A stretch of 64,000 nt of DNA from Spirochaetales bacterium (GTDB lineage: Bacteria > Spirochaetota > Spirochaetia > DSM-2461): NCBI GenBank assembly GCA_003247135.1, contig QKAW01000036.1, positions 62,001 to 126,000 on the forward strand. Reading direction: 5' to 3'. A program made the position numbers and the translations under genes. Positions 25,074 through 35,816 of the stretch are shown here, piece after piece. Every line of letters begins with the position of its first letter. Within the stretch, counting starts at the first letter, position 1. The notes under the pieces are model-generated. The model searched no databases. It worked only from the letters and a program-made list of their open reading frames with translations, and was not told where the DNA came from.

Positions 25074-26613
25074 CAAAAAATTTATATACATACTTATTTC
25101 AATATTTTTAGTATTTTTTATTTTTCTTCTTTTAAATCTTAATAGCTTCGGGAAGAGGCCGGAAGTTCACAACTTATCAAGCAGTGTTGCCAGACCCGGG
25201 GATACTATAACACTTTATGGGAATTATTTGGGAGATGGTGTATCAAAGGGCCGGGTTTTTATAAACGATAAAATGGTTTTTAAGGATTATATTCTGTCCT
25301 GGAGTAATAAAGAGATAACAATAAAGTTAACAGATGACTTTAAATCAGGGATGATTGTAGTAAACAATATGTTTGGTGACAGTATACCTTATCTTATAAC
25401 AAGCTATAATGATGTACCTAAAGTTAACAGCAATTTATATAACAACACCCTTCCTTTAATAAATGATGCACAATTTATAAAAAAATCTGACCTGAAAATA
25501 GGTGTAGAAGGTGTAAAGTTTGGTACTTATGATGATATATCATCTGTAAAAATTGTTAGTTTGACAGATAATGAATTTTTTATAGACAGTTCTAATATTT
25601 CTAAGTGGAGTGATGGTAGTATAGAGTTTTTTTTACCCTTCGACATGGATAATATTATTATTCAGATTATTAATAGAACAGGAGTTAGTAACGAATTTGC
25701 ATTCCATTCAAATGAAATTCCACTTGTAGTCTATGTAGTAAACAATAAAAAAAATTATGAAATAAATCAAAAGGTTCAGATAAAAGATATTATAGCCTTA
25801 AAAAACAGTTATATAGATATCTTTTTTCCTACTGTTTATTCTGATTTAAATCAGAAAGATATTGAGTTCAGTTCTAATACAGGCAAATATAATGAAATAT
25901 CAAAAACATTTAATTATGAAATGATGGTAAATGGTACTGGAGAGAGTGGTGAATTTTTACTGAATACAAAAGTTAAAGTTTATGATCTTGAAGTAAAAAT
26001 AAGAAAAGATGGAAATCTGAGACTATATGATGAATTATCCCCAGCATATATACAGGGATTTGAACCAATAAGAGATGTTGATAAAGATTTTAAAAGTTTA
26101 AAAGAAGCTGGTATCTGGATTGTAAGAAATACAAAAAACAGACTAAATCAGGCGGAATTGATAATTGACTGGATCATTAGGTATATAAAGGTTAATGATG
26201 AATCTTCAGATATAGCTTCAATAGCTTTTGACAATAGAAGTGCTTCCTCCAAGGGGTTGGTAAACATAACAGTATCAATGCTTAGAGCAGTGGGGATTCC
26301 TTCCAGGGTTGTTACTGGAATTAAGGTTTCTGATGAGGTAAAAAGTTATTCATGGTTAGAGTTCTATCTTCCTGGTGGAGGATGGGTTCCCTATGATCTG
26401 CTAGAGAAAAAAGTTGATATTAACTATATAATGGGAACAATTAAAAATAATTTAATAGCCTTTAGTAAGGGAGAGACTGTAGTTCCTTATCATACTGAAG
26501 AAAAAGCAAATATATCCTATGCTGTGCAAAATTGTACAACTAAAGCAGAAGGAAATATAGAAAGTTATGATGCACTATGGCATAATATAGAGATTATTAG
26601 TACACGGGAGTAA
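25060..26613 (+). CDS. Membrane-anchored transglutaminase-like protein with TIG/IPT domain, probably inactive
   Basis: 517 residues. An N-terminal transmembrane anchor ([19 protein letters not shown]) leads into an immunoglobulin-like IPT/TIG domain ([23 protein letters not shown]). The C-terminal third has the transglutaminase/protease fold: [19 protein letters not shown] and [16 protein letters not shown]. The catalytic Cys expected before [10 protein letters not shown] is absent (SSKGLVNIT), and the His expected before the WLEFY strand is replaced (KSYSWLE); only the Asp of PYD remains. It is therefore likely a binding module. ATG 25060 is preferred over the upstream TTG 25048. glyA follows 2 bases later. 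Confidence 0.78.
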   Translation: MLKISKKFIYILISIFLVFFIFLLLNLNSFGKRPEVHNLSSSVARPGDTITLYGNYLGDGVSKGRVFINDKMVFKDYILSWSNKEITIKLTDDFKSGMIVVNNMFGDSIPYLITSYNDVPKVNSNLYNNTLPLINDAQFIKKSDLKIGVEGVKFGTYDDISSVKIVSLTDNEFFIDSSNISKWSDGSIEFFLPFDMDNIIIQIINRTGVSNEFAFHSNEIPLVVYVVNNKKNYEINQKVQIKDIIALKNSYIDIFFPTVYSDLNQKDIEFSSNTGKYNEISKTFNYEMMVNGTGESGEFLLNTKVKVYDLEVKIRKDGNLRLYDELSPAYIQGFEPIRDVDKDFKSLKEAGIWIVRNTKNRLNQAELIIDWIIRYIKVNDESSDIASIAFDNRSASSKGLVNITVSMLRAVGIPSRVVTGIKVSDEVKSYSWLEFYLPGGGWVPYDLLEKKVDINYIMGTIKNNLIAFSKGETVVPYHTEEKANISYAVQNCTTKAEGNIESYDALWHNIEIISTRE

Positions 26614-26615
26614 AA

Positions 26616-27908
26616 ATGGAAAATTTAAAGGGGACTGATCCTGAATTATTTGAGGCAATTTCTAATGAGCTATCAAGACAGAGAGGTAATCTGGAATTAA
26701 TTGCTTCAGAAAACATAGTATCTAAAGCTGTTTTGGAAGCTGCCGGATCTGTTTTAACAAATAAGTATGCTGAAGGTTATCCGTCAAAAAGATATTACGG
26801 TGGATGTGAGAAAGTTGATGTAGCTGAGAATTTAGCAAGGGATAGAGCAAAAAAACTATTTGATTGTGAGTATGTAAATGTTCAACCTCATTCTGGTAGC
26901 CAGGCAAATATGGGTGTGTATCTAACAGTTTTAAAACCAGGTGATACTGTAATGGGTATGGATTTGTCTCACGGTGGTCACTTAACCCATGGTTCTCCGG
27001 TTAATTTTTCCGGTCAACTCTATAACTTTGTTAGCTATGGAGTTTCCCAAGAGAGTGAATCTATTGATTACGATGCTCTTTTAGAACAGGCAAAAGAGGT
27101 TAAACCTAAACTAATAGTTGCAGGTGCTTCAGCTTATTCAAGAATTATCGATTTTAAAAAATTCAGAGAGATTGCAGATGAAGTCGGAGCATATTTTATG
27201 ACAGATATGGCCCATATAGCTGGTTTAGTTGCGGGAGGAGTTCATCCAAGTCCTGTTCAATATTCTGATTTTACAACAACTACAACACATAAAACATTAA
27301 GAGGACCAAGGGGTGGTATGATCCTTATGGGGAAAGACAGAGAGAATGATCTTGGCCAGATTGCTGCAAAATCAGGAAGGGTAAAGATGTTTTCTGAACT
27401 TGTTGACGGAGCAATTTTTCCGGGTTGTCAAGGTGGTCCCCTTATGCATATTGTAGCAGCAAAAGCTGTAGCATTTCAGGAAGCACTACAACCGGATTTT
27501 AAATTATATCAGGAGCAGGTAGTAAAAAATTCAAAGGTATTAAGCCAGTCACTACAGGATTTTGGTGCAAGAATTGTTTCAGGTGGTACAGATAACCACT
27601 TATCTTTAGTAGATTTAACACCACTTGGTGTTACAGGGAAAGAGGCTGAAGCATTATTAGATGAAGCAGGAATAACTGTAAACAAAAATACTATACCTTT
27701 TGAAAAAAGAAGTCCATTTATTACATCTGGGGTAAGAGTTGGAACACCGGCTGTTACAACCAGAGGTATGAAAGAGGCTGAAATGAAACTTATTGCTGAA
27801 TATATTGTCGATGTTCTTAAGTCTAAAGGGGATAAGTCCGTAATTAATAGTGTTAAAGGAAAAGTTGAAACACTTTGTAAATCTTTTCCACTATATCCGG
27901 AACTTTAG
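26616..27908 (+). CDS. glyA: Serine hydroxymethyltransferase
   Basis: PLP enzyme interconverting serine and glycine and charging tetrahydrofolate with a one-carbon unit, which feeds purN and other purine steps. The 430 residues include [51 protein letters not shown], the PLP-lysine motif [14 protein letters not shown] and [14 protein letters not shown]. Length is normal. It begins 2 bases after the transglutaminase-like gene with GGGAG upstream, so it may be partly transcribed from the sigma-factor operon. Confidence 0.97.
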   Translation: MENLKGTDPELFEAISNELSRQRGNLELIASENIVSKAVLEAAGSVLTNKYAEGYPSKRYYGGCEKVDVAENLARDRAKKLFDCEYVNVQPHSGSQANMGVYLTVLKPGDTVMGMDLSHGGHLTHGSPVNFSGQLYNFVSYGVSQESESIDYDALLEQAKEVKPKLIVAGASAYSRIIDFKKFREIADEVGAYFMTDMAHIAGLVAGGVHPSPVQYSDFTTTTTHKTLRGPRGGMILMGKDRENDLGQIAAKSGRVKMFSELVDGAIFPGCQGGPLMHIVAAKAVAFQEALQPDFKLYQEQVVKNSKVLSQSLQDFGARIVSGGTDNHLSLVDLTPLGVTGKEAEALLDEAGITVNKNTIPFEKRSPFITSGVRVGTPAVTTRGMKEAEMKLIAEYIVDVLKSKGDKSVINSVKGKVETLCKSFPLYPEL

Positions 27909-27936
27909 TATATAATTAAAAATATAGAGGTTAGTA

Positions 27937-29148
27937 ATGAGTACACCACAGTTAGGAATGATGTCTTGTAGAAAAGGCGCTTATATAACAACAATAGGAG
28001 ATCACGTAGCGGATTTTTTTTATATAATTCGTTCCGGTTCTGTGCGTGTTACAAGAGAAATTGATATAAAGGGGGAATCTAAGAGTATAATTCTTAAACC
28101 CGGTGATTTTTTTGGTGTTGTTTCAACTATGAGTCACCACCCCCATATCGATACTGCCCAGGCAATGGAAGATTCCAAGATTATTACTGTAAAAAGAGAT
28201 CAGTTTCAGTTTCTGATACAGAATAATACAGCAGTTGCTATGAATATTATTAATGGGTTCTCTCAGAGAGTCAGGGTTTTAAATAAAGAGCTGGTATTAA
28301 AAAGTGGAACAGGTAAAGCAGAGGTTGGACCAGAGTCACTTTTTAATTCGGCAGAAGTTTATATAAAGACCACAAGATATAATGAAGCCTATTTTCTTTA
28401 TAAAAAATATATTCTGGAGAATCCCAAAGCTCCTAATGTTTTAAAAGCTAAACAGAGACTTGCGAAACTGGCACCCTATGCCAAAGCTCAGATAGCTCTT
28501 GAAGGTGATACATCCTTTGTAAGAAAATACCCAAAGGATTGCATGATCTTTGGAGAAGGTCAAAAGGGTGCAGAACTCTACATAATTCAGAAAGGCCAGG
28601 TTAAAATAAGTAAAATTGTTAATAATAAAGAGATTATTCTTGCTATTTTAAAAGCAGGAGATATGTTTGGTGAAATGGCTCTTCTTGAAGATAAACCCCG
28701 GTCAGCTTCTGCAATCAGTTATGAAAACTGTGAGTTAATGGTAATAAGTAGAAGTAACTTTAAAAAAATGGTTACGGAACAACCACAGATTGTAACCAAA
28801 CTTACTATATTACTTGCAGAAAGAATCTGGGGTACAACTAAATTAATAGAAAACTCAAATATGAGTGATTATGTTGGACGACTCTACGACTGGCTAGCAG
28901 TAGAACTTGAAAAGATGAATATCTCTCCAAACAGTAAAGAGACAGTTAAATTTAATTTTGGAATAAATGAACTTGTTAGTATTGTAGGTATCCCAAAGGA
29001 TAAAATTGACGAATCTATAACAGAACTTTATAAAAATCATAAAATATCAGAAAAAGATGGTAAAATTGTCTCTTCAGATGTCTCTGAAATTAGATCCCAG
29101 TGTAATTATTATAAGAAAATGGAACGAATTAAAAAAAAGCGAATATAG
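27937..29148 (+). CDS. Protein with two cyclic-nucleotide-binding domains
   Basis: 403 residues. Two cNMP-binding folds (about residues 8-115 and 190-290) flank a helical TPR-like linker (SAEVYIKTTRYNEAYFLYKKY). In the second, the phosphate-binding cassette FGEMALLEDKPRSASA is canonical with Glu and Arg, so it should bind cAMP or a related nucleotide. The first cassette (FFGVVSTMSHHPHIDTAQA) lacks both and is probably structural. The C-terminal 100 residues could form a CRP-type winged helix (FGINELVSIVGIPKDKIDESI), but this is weak. May act as a regulator; target unknown. Confidence 0.8.
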   Translation: MSTPQLGMMSCRKGAYITTIGDHVADFFYIIRSGSVRVTREIDIKGESKSIILKPGDFFGVVSTMSHHPHIDTAQAMEDSKIITVKRDQFQFLIQNNTAVAMNIINGFSQRVRVLNKELVLKSGTGKAEVGPESLFNSAEVYIKTTRYNEAYFLYKKYILENPKAPNVLKAKQRLAKLAPYAKAQIALEGDTSFVRKYPKDCMIFGEGQKGAELYIIQKGQVKISKIVNNKEIILAILKAGDMFGEMALLEDKPRSASAISYENCELMVISRSNFKKMVTEQPQIVTKLTILLAERIWGTTKLIENSNMSDYVGRLYDWLAVELEKMNISPNSKETVKFNFGINELVSIVGIPKDKIDESITELYKNHKISEKDGKIVSSDVSEIRSQCNYYKKMERIKKKRI

Positions 29149-29202
29149 ACCATAAAGCTTTCATTTGTTATTATGTCTCTACAAAGATATCAAGGAGATA
29201 GT

Positions 29203-31842
29203 ATGAAGGCTATAGAGATGGATAAAGTTTATAATCCTAAAGACTTTGAAGACAGGTTATACAAATTCTGGGAAGATAACGGTTTTTTTAAACCAAACGA
29301 AAATAGTGATAAAGAGCCTTTTACTGTCGTCATTCCTCCACCAAATGTTACCGGTGTTCTACACATGGGACATGGTTTAAATAATACACTACAAGATATA
29401 TTAATTAGATATAACAGAATGCTTGGAAGACCAACACTTTGGGTTCCAGGTACCGACCATGCAGGGATCGCCACACAGAATGTAGTTGAGAGAAGATTAA
29501 AAAAAGATGGTCTTGGAAGACACGATTTAGGACGGGAGAAATTTGTAGATAAGGTTTGGGAAGTAAAAGAGGAACACCATAAGATAATAACTGAACAGTT
29601 AAAAAAACTTGGGGCATCCTGTGACTGGTCCAGAGAGAGGTTTACTATGGATGATGGACTTTCGGAAGCTGTAAAGGATGTTTTTATAAATCTTTACAAG
29701 AAAGATCTGATTTATAGAGGAGAATACCTTGTTAACTGGTGTCCATCCTGTGGTACAGCCTTGGCTGATGATGAAGTAGATCACGAAGAGAAGGCAGGAA
29801 AGCTTTATCAGATTAAATATAAACTTGTGGGCGAAGATAAATATTTAACAATTGCCACTACAAGACCAGAGACTCTTTTTGGAGATAGTGCTGTTGCTGT
29901 AAACCCGGAAGATGAGAGATTCTCCGGATATATTGGTAGGGAGTTAGAGCTTCCACTAACCGGCAGAAAACTAAAAATTATTGGGGATAGCTATGTTGAT
30001 ATTGCTTTTGGAACAGGGTGTTTAAAAGTAACACCTGCACATGACCCTAATGACTGGGAAATTGGCGGTAGACACGATCTTGAAAAGATTAATATTCTAA
30101 ATGGTGATGGAACATTAAACTATAATGTACCTGAAAAATATAGAGGTTTAACCTGCAAAGATGCAAGATCCATTGTAATTGAAGATCTTAAAGCTGCTGA
30201 TTTATATATTGGTGAAGAGGAGAAACCCCACCAGGTAGGTCACTGCTATAGATGTAAAACCGTAGTAGAACCATATATGTCAGAACAGTGGTTTGTTAAA
30301 ATGCAGCCATTAGCCGAGCAGGCTCTACAAGCCTGGAATGATAGTGAAATAATTTTTTATCCGAAAAAATGGGAAAATACCTATGCCCATTGGATGAATG
30401 GAATAAGAGACTGGTGCATATCCAGACAACTATGGTGGGGACATAGAATCCCAGTTTACTATTGTCAGCTTTGCGGTGAGATGATGGTGGAAAAAGAGGC
30501 TCCAGATGCATGCTGTTCCTGTGGTTCAACAGAGATAAAACAGGATGAGGATGTACTTGATACATGGTTCTCTTCCTGGTTATGGCCATTTTCTACACTT
30601 GGCTGGCCTGAAAACAGCGATGATCTAAAGAAATTTTTCCCTACATCAACTCTTGTAACAGGATATGATATTATCTTTTTCTGGGTTGCCAGAATGGTAA
30701 TGGCATCAAAAGAGTTTACAGGTAAAGCTCCATTTAGAGATATTTATATAACACCATTAATTAGAGATAGCCAGGGACGAAAAATGAGTAAATCCCTTGG
30801 TAACGGTATAGACCCACTGGATGTTATTGATGAATTTGGAGCTGATGCACTTAAATTTACCCTTGCATACCTCTCTGCACAGGGACAGGATATTCCATTT
30901 GGAATGGATACATGTAAGATAGGTAGTAAATTCTGTAACAAGATCTGGAATGCTTCCAGATATATATTAATGAACCTAGAGGGAAGAAATTTAATAGAAG
31001 TAAATGAGTCGGAATATACCGGAGCTGACAGATGGATACTTCACAGATTAAACGAGACTGTTAAAAGTGTAACCAAAGCTTTTGAAGCCTACAGATTTGA
31101 TGATATGACCCATGCATGTTATGACTACTTCTGGAATGACTTCTGTGACTGGTATGTAGAGAGTACAAAACTTGAACTCTACTCTGACAGTGAGAGAACT
31201 AAGGATAAAGCTGTAACAATGCTTATTAATATTTTGGAAGAGTCTTTGCGGTTACTCCATCCATTCCTCTCTTTCCTGACAGAGGAAATTTATCAGAAAC
31301 TTCCACTAAATAATGGAGCATTAATTGTTGCAAAATACCCGGAAGTAATAGCTGAAAGAGAGAATTTTGAACTCTCAGCAAATTTTGAACAGTTAAAAGA
31401 GGTCGTTCAATCAGTAAGAGCCGTAAGGGGAGAATTTAATATTCCTCCTGGGAAGAAAATAAAAGTAAGAGTTAAGAGCGAAAACAGTTCTGACTTTTTT
31501 AATTCTGAGAAACTTTTAATTGCATCCCTAACTGGTTCCAATGATCTGGAGATTTTTTCAGAATCCGATACTGCAGATGGGGCAATAGCTGCTGTTGGGA
31601 ATGGTTTTGAAGCATTACTTTATATAAAGGATGTAATCGATGTAGATGCAGAGATTGCAAAACTTAAAAAAGGTATTGAGAAAAACCAGAAACTAAAGGA
31701 ACAGACAGAGAAGAAACTCGCAAATGAGAATTTTGTCTCCAGAGCAAATCCTGAAATTATAGAGAAGGAGAAGAGCAAACTGGAAGAGTTTACATTTGCA
31801 GTAGAAAAAATGAGTGCACACCTTAAGGGGTTACAGGGCTAG
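29203..31842 (+). CDS. valS: Valyl-tRNA synthetase
   Basis: 879-residue class I synthetase. NVTGVLHMGHGLNN carries the HIGH motif at about residues 54-57, WVPGTDHAGIATQ follows, the CP1 editing domain has TTRPETLFGDSAVAVNP, and KMSKS is at 527-531. The anticodon-binding domain and a C-terminal coiled-coil arm (IAKLKKGIEKNQKLKEQTEKK) are present, so it is complete. I chose ATG 29203 because AAGGAGA lies 5 bases upstream; an in-frame ATG at 29173 has no such site. The stop abuts the next ATG. Confidence 0.97.
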   Translation: MKAIEMDKVYNPKDFEDRLYKFWEDNGFFKPNENSDKEPFTVVIPPPNVTGVLHMGHGLNNTLQDILIRYNRMLGRPTLWVPGTDHAGIATQNVVERRLKKDGLGRHDLGREKFVDKVWEVKEEHHKIITEQLKKLGASCDWSRERFTMDDGLSEAVKDVFINLYKKDLIYRGEYLVNWCPSCGTALADDEVDHEEKAGKLYQIKYKLVGEDKYLTIATTRPETLFGDSAVAVNPEDERFSGYIGRELELPLTGRKLKIIGDSYVDIAFGTGCLKVTPAHDPNDWEIGGRHDLEKINILNGDGTLNYNVPEKYRGLTCKDARSIVIEDLKAADLYIGEEEKPHQVGHCYRCKTVVEPYMSEQWFVKMQPLAEQALQAWNDSEIIFYPKKWENTYAHWMNGIRDWCISRQLWWGHRIPVYYCQLCGEMMVEKEAPDACCSCGSTEIKQDEDVLDTWFSSWLWPFSTLGWPENSDDLKKFFPTSTLVTGYDIIFFWVARMVMASKEFTGKAPFRDIYITPLIRDSQGRKMSKSLGNGIDPLDVIDEFGADALKFTLAYLSAQGQDIPFGMDTCKIGSKFCNKIWNASRYILMNLEGRNLIEVNESEYTGADRWILHRLNETVKSVTKAFEAYRFDDMTHACYDYFWNDFCDWYVESTKLELYSDSERTKDKAVTMLINILEESLRLLHPFLSFLTEEIYQKLPLNNGALIVAKYPEVIAERENFELSANFEQLKEVVQSVRAVRGEFNIPPGKKIKVRVKSENSSDFFNSEKLLIASLTGSNDLEIFSESDTADGAIAAVGNGFEALLYIKDVIDVDAEIAKLKKGIEKNQKLKEQTEKKLANENFVSRANPEIIEKEKSKLEEFTFAVEKMSAHLKGLQG

Positions 31843-32166
31843 ATGGAAAGAACCGGATTAAGATACTTTTTAGCACCAGTATGGATACTTAATATGGTAT
31901 TTTTATTTGGTTCAATCTACTCTCGTTTAAAGGATGAAAATGGAATACTATCTACACCTAAATTAATACTGATTGGTGTTCCATTCATTCTTTTTATCTA
32001 TCTGTTTAAAGATATAACCAGCTTTAGGCGAAAAAAACTTCTACAATTTATTGGAGTAATCTTTTTATCATCATCAATTTACTATCTATTTATTAAAAGT
32101 TTTTTAATAATACCTTTTACTTTAGTATCAGGAATTCTAATTTTAATAAAAACATCAAAGGATTAA
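31843..32166 (+). CDS. Small integral membrane protein, unknown
   Basis: 107 residues with about four transmembrane helices: YFLAPVWILNMVFLFGSIY, LILIGVPFILFIYLF, LLQFIGVIFLSSSIYYLF and FLIIPFTLVSGILIL. No charged motif or recognised family. The ATG follows the valS stop with no gap, so it is presumably translated by reinitiation. The aminotransferase gene begins 7 bases downstream. Function unknown. Confidence 0.7.
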   Translation: MERTGLRYFLAPVWILNMVFLFGSIYSRLKDENGILSTPKLILIGVPFILFIYLFKDITSFRRKKLLQFIGVIFLSSSIYYLFIKSFLIIPFTLVSGILILIKTSKD

Positions 32167-32173
32167 ATTTTAT

Positions 32174-33424
32174 ATGCCAAAACACAAGACAAATTTTACT
32201 AAACGATATGCAGGAAAGTCGGGAATCGGGGAATTAATGGACGACCTGGGAAAAGCTATGAGTGGTAATGATATGTTAATGTTAGGCGGGGGTAATCCGG
32301 CAAGTATACCTGAAGTTAATAAGATATGGAGAGACCGTTTAGCACAGATGGTTGATAATGGTACAGAAGTTGACAATGCTTTGGGTAACTACGATACACC
32401 CCAGGGAAATAAACTTTTTATTTCTGAATTAGCAGATTTTTTAAACAGACACTTTAAATTTGGTATTACAGAAAAAAACATTGCAGTTACAAATGGTAGC
32501 CAGACAGCTATTTTTAACCTACTTAATATTCTAGGGGGAACCGGGCAGGATGGAGTATTGCGTAAAATCCTGTTTCCTATAGTTCCTGAGTACATCGGAT
32601 ATGCAGACCAACACCTGGAACCAGAAGCATTCCTTGCCTTAAGACCTGTTATTGAATTAATTGGAGATAGAAGATTTAAATACAGAATCGATTATAATGC
32701 CCTTGATGAAGTTAATGAACCACTTGGAGCCCTCTGTGTTTCAAGACCAACAAACCCTACAGGAAATGTTTTAACAGATGATGAGATAAACTATCTCCAT
32801 CAGTTTTGTAAAAAAAGAGGGGTTTCTTTAATTATTGATAATGCCTATGGAGCGCCTTTCCCTCAAATACTTTTTCAGGATATTAAGCCAATTTGGGATG
32901 AGGATATTATTTTATCCATGAGTCTTTCAAAAGTTGGGCTTCCATCTACAAGAACTGGAATTATTGTAGCAAAGGAGGAGATTATTACAGCTCTGTCCTC
33001 AGTTAACGCAATTACCAGCCTCTCCACAGGCTCTCTTGGCCAGGTAATAACCCACCCATTATTAAAGGATGATACCCTTATAAATATAAGCAGGAATATT
33101 ATTAAACCCTTTTATGAAGAGAAATCTCTTAAAGCACTTAGTTGGATAGACTCATTTTTTGAAGGTATAAATTACAGGGCCCATGTTAGCGAAGGTGCAC
33201 TATTTATCTGGATTTGGCTACCGGATTTGGAAATTTCATCTATAGAGTTATATAATATTCTTAAAGGTAAAGGAGTTCTTATTATTCCGGGAAGTTATTT
33301 CTTTTTTGGATTACAGAAACCATGGGAACATTCTGATAAGTGTATAAGAATTACCTATTCCCAAAATGAGGATGTTGTGGAGAAGGGGATTAAGATTATA
33401 GGGGATACATTAAAAAATCTGTAA
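32174..33424 (+). CDS. Fold-type I aminotransferase, AvtA (valine-pyruvate transaminase)-like
   Basis: 416-residue PLP enzyme. MLGGGNPASIPEVN near the start, NYDTPQGNKLFISELADFL, VTNGSQTAIFNLL, RPTNPTGNVLTDDE and IIDNAYGAPFP with the cofactor Asp/Tyr, then SMSLSKVGLPSTRTGI with the PLP lysine. The sequence pattern matches E. coli AvtA, which makes valine from ketoisovalerate with alanine; substrate preference is inferred. It converges on the DUF6062 gene with 10 bases between. Confidence 0.85.
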   Translation: MPKHKTNFTKRYAGKSGIGELMDDLGKAMSGNDMLMLGGGNPASIPEVNKIWRDRLAQMVDNGTEVDNALGNYDTPQGNKLFISELADFLNRHFKFGITEKNIAVTNGSQTAIFNLLNILGGTGQDGVLRKILFPIVPEYIGYADQHLEPEAFLALRPVIELIGDRRFKYRIDYNALDEVNEPLGALCVSRPTNPTGNVLTDDEINYLHQFCKKRGVSLIIDNAYGAPFPQILFQDIKPIWDEDIILSMSLSKVGLPSTRTGIIVAKEEIITALSSVNAITSLSTGSLGQVITHPLLKDDTLINISRNIIKPFYEEKSLKALSWIDSFFEGINYRAHVSEGALFIWIWLPDLEISSIELYNILKGKGVLIIPGSYFFFGLQKPWEHSDKCIRITYSQNEDVVEKGIKIIGDTLKNL

Positions 33425-33434
33425 CCCCAATAAA

Positions 33435-34187
33435 CTAATACTCTGTTGTTCTTCCGGTTATTTTTTGTATTAATCTGTAATGGGCATCTTTTGTTCCATT
33501 CCAGGGTTTATCATCATTCTCCTGACTGAATTTTTGGGTAAAGTAGAGAATTTCTGCCTCCAGTCTGTCCAAGTTAGAACTTTGAACAGCAAAAAGATCC
33601 TGAACAAATAGGCCTAATTCGACACCTGAGAAGTATTCTGCAGCCATTTTTAGAAGTAAGGACTGATGTGGCAGACAGAAACCCTTGGACTTATTAAAGA
33701 AATCCTTAAATTCCTCATTTTTCTTCCACAAGTAAACAACGGTAAAAGCATATCTTTTTAATGTATACTCAATTTTATCACAGACAAGACACTCTTTCTC
33801 TTTTTTATTAATTGTCTCTTCCAGCTGGGCAAGGGACTCAATAAGTTTTTTATCCTTTAAAGGTGTTTTTAGCTTTTTACCTGCAATCTCTGCCTGTTTT
33901 CCAATTTTACTAAACTCTTCAAAAAGTTCATTTTTATAACTTTGAAAGTGGGTATGAGTCATTAAGCCTAGATAGTGGGGGCTTCTTTTCTCTAAAAGAT
34001 TCTGAAAGTGCTCTGGACAGAATCCTGTTTTATTAACTTCAACTCTCTGTTCAGGAACCATTACAGAGTTACCTAAATAAAATTTTATGTAGGTCTCCTT
34101 TGCTCTGTCCTTTAGAACACAGATAGGACATTCACACTCTTTTTTAAATGCATCCCATACAGGAATTGTTTCTAATTCATATTTCAT
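33435..34187 (-). CDS. DUF6062-like cysteine-pair protein
   Basis: 250 residues, soluble. Paired cysteines occur in a repeated arrangement: ECECPICVLK then TGFCPEHFQNLL, and later ECLVCDKIEYTL then KGFCLPHQSLLL. Each half thus has C-x2-C plus C-x2-H, suggesting two zinc sites built from an internal duplication (residues about 15-65 and 130-180). I associate this with the DUF6062 family; function is unknown. It stands alone on the minus strand, divergent from the MATE gene across about 200 bases. Confidence 0.7.
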   Translation of the reverse strand: MKYELETIPVWDAFKKECECPICVLKDRAKETYIKFYLGNSVMVPEQRVEVNKTGFCPEHFQNLLEKRSPHYLGLMTHTHFQSYKNELFEEFSKIGKQAEIAGKKLKTPLKDKKLIESLAQLEETINKKEKECLVCDKIEYTLKRYAFTVVYLWKKNEEFKDFFNKSKGFCLPHQSLLLKMAAEYFSGVELGLFVQDLFAVQSSNLDRLEAEILYFTQKFSQENDDKPWNGTKDAHYRLIQKITGRTTEY

Positions 34188-34387
34188 GCTTAATTGTACA
34201 TTAGTTTTTCTATATTTGTAAACAATGATGTAACTCTATATTATATATACAATAAGATAAGGAAAGACCTTTGGAATCCTTATAAATCATACAATTACTT
34301 ATAATACACAGGATTTTTTTACCTCTTCAAAATGTAATGTTTAAAATTCTAATGACAGAAAATCTTTTTTGTGAAATGATCATTAAA

Positions 34388-35737
34388 ATGAGTTATTACA
34401 GGAAATTATTAACCCTTGGGCTACCAATTGTTATGCAGCAATTAATAAGTACATCTCTAAACATGGTTGATACTATAATGATCAGTCAGCAGGGTGATAC
34501 TGCTATTGCAGCTGTAAGTATTGCAAATAAGCTACTTTTTATTATGATTGTTACACTTTTTGGCCTTTTAAGTGGTAAGGCGATCTATTTTTCTCAATAT
34601 TACGGAATAAATGATATGGAAAGTATTCATAAACTTGTTTCATTAGCAATAATTATGGGTGCTGTTTTTTCCGGTATATTTACAATAGGGGCTCAGCTTA
34701 TTCCCAGACAGATAATATCCCTTTTTATTAGTGATGATGCAGTAATAGTAAAGGGGAGCCAGTATCTTAAAATAGTCTCTATTAGTTATATTCCTATGTC
34801 TATATCCTTTGCCCTGAGTACTGCAAGCCGTAATGTACATAAGACTTTAACCCCTATGCTTGGTAGTACGATTAGCCTTGGTATTAATACATTTCTGAAT
34901 TTCTTATTAATAAATGGAAATCTTGGCTTTCCTGCACTGGGAGTAAAGGGAGCAGCTATAGCAACTCTTATTTCAAGGCTTTTTGAACTCCTATTTCTTT
35001 TTACTATAATATATGTTTCAAAAAATCACCCAATTAAGATGCCAATATATAAACTTCTTAATTTTGATGTTTCAATGTTTAAAAAAGTTATGCCCAGAGT
35101 TATTCCTGTAGTTTTAAATGAGGCATCCTGGGTTGTTGGAACAACTCTTTATTTTGTTGCTTATGGTAGATTGGGTACTTCCTCGGTTGCCGCTGTTCAA
35201 ATTTCAAATACTGCAATAGAGTTTTCCTGGGCTCTCTTTATGGGTATTGGTGGTGCAAGTGCTATTCAGATAGGGAATGCAATAGGCCGTGGAGAACTTG
35301 AGGAATCCTATAGTATTTCAAAAAAGGCTATCCGGCTTGGTGTTATAGTCGCAGTAATTGTTAGTTTTATCTATATATTTACCAATAGTTTAATTGTTAA
35401 TATTTTTAATCTGACAGGGAATACAGCAACATTGGCTGCAACCTGTATAATTGTAATGGCCATATTTATCCCGGTAAGACAGTATAACTATATGACTGTT
35501 GTTGCTGTTTTTAGAAGTGGAGGGGATACAACATTCTGTATGCTCCTGGACCTTTGCAGTGTCTGGTTAATTGGGCTTCCTTTAACATTTCTTGCTGTAA
35601 TTTTTACAACTTACTCTATACCTGTTATTTTGGCTATCTCATCAATAGAGGAGTGTGTTAAAATTTTTATTGTAAACAGAAGATTCAAATCTAGAAAATG
35701 GATAAATAATGTTGTTGTTGCCGAAAATGATGCATAA
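34388..35737 (+). CDS. MATE-family multidrug/metabolite efflux transporter
   Basis: Cation-antiporting exporter with about 12 transmembrane helices in 449 residues. LGLPIVMQQLISTSLNMVDTIMIS is the typical first helix; the second MATE half begins VIPVVLNEASWVVGTTLYF and includes MGIGGASAIQIGNAIGRGE, the family signature. Substrates cannot be predicted. I prefer ATG 34388 (SYYRKLLTLGLPI) because the upstream codons from ATG 34337 look unlike a MATE N-terminus; neither start has a strong ribosome binding site. Confidence 0.9.
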   Translation: MSYYRKLLTLGLPIVMQQLISTSLNMVDTIMISQQGDTAIAAVSIANKLLFIMIVTLFGLLSGKAIYFSQYYGINDMESIHKLVSLAIIMGAVFSGIFTIGAQLIPRQIISLFISDDAVIVKGSQYLKIVSISYIPMSISFALSTASRNVHKTLTPMLGSTISLGINTFLNFLLINGNLGFPALGVKGAAIATLISRLFELLFLFTIIYVSKNHPIKMPIYKLLNFDVSMFKKVMPRVIPVVLNEASWVVGTTLYFVAYGRLGTSSVAAVQISNTAIEFSWALFMGIGGASAIQIGNAIGRGELEESYSISKKAIRLGVIVAVIVSFIYIFTNSLIVNIFNLTGNTATLAATCIIVMAIFIPVRQYNYMTVVAVFRSGGDTTFCMLLDLCSVWLIGLPLTFLAVIFTTYSIPVILAISSIEECVKIFIVNRRFKSRKWINNVVVAENDA

Positions 35738-35816
35738 ATAAAACTGTTAATAAATTTAACCCAATTTGACCTGTAAAACTCTGGAAAGAGGAATAAAAAA
35801 AGTGTAGAGTTCCCCC

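Noticed and set aside
30296-30589. Minus-strand open frame within valS
   Set aside because: It lies entirely in a conserved coding region with strong family motifs in the other frame.
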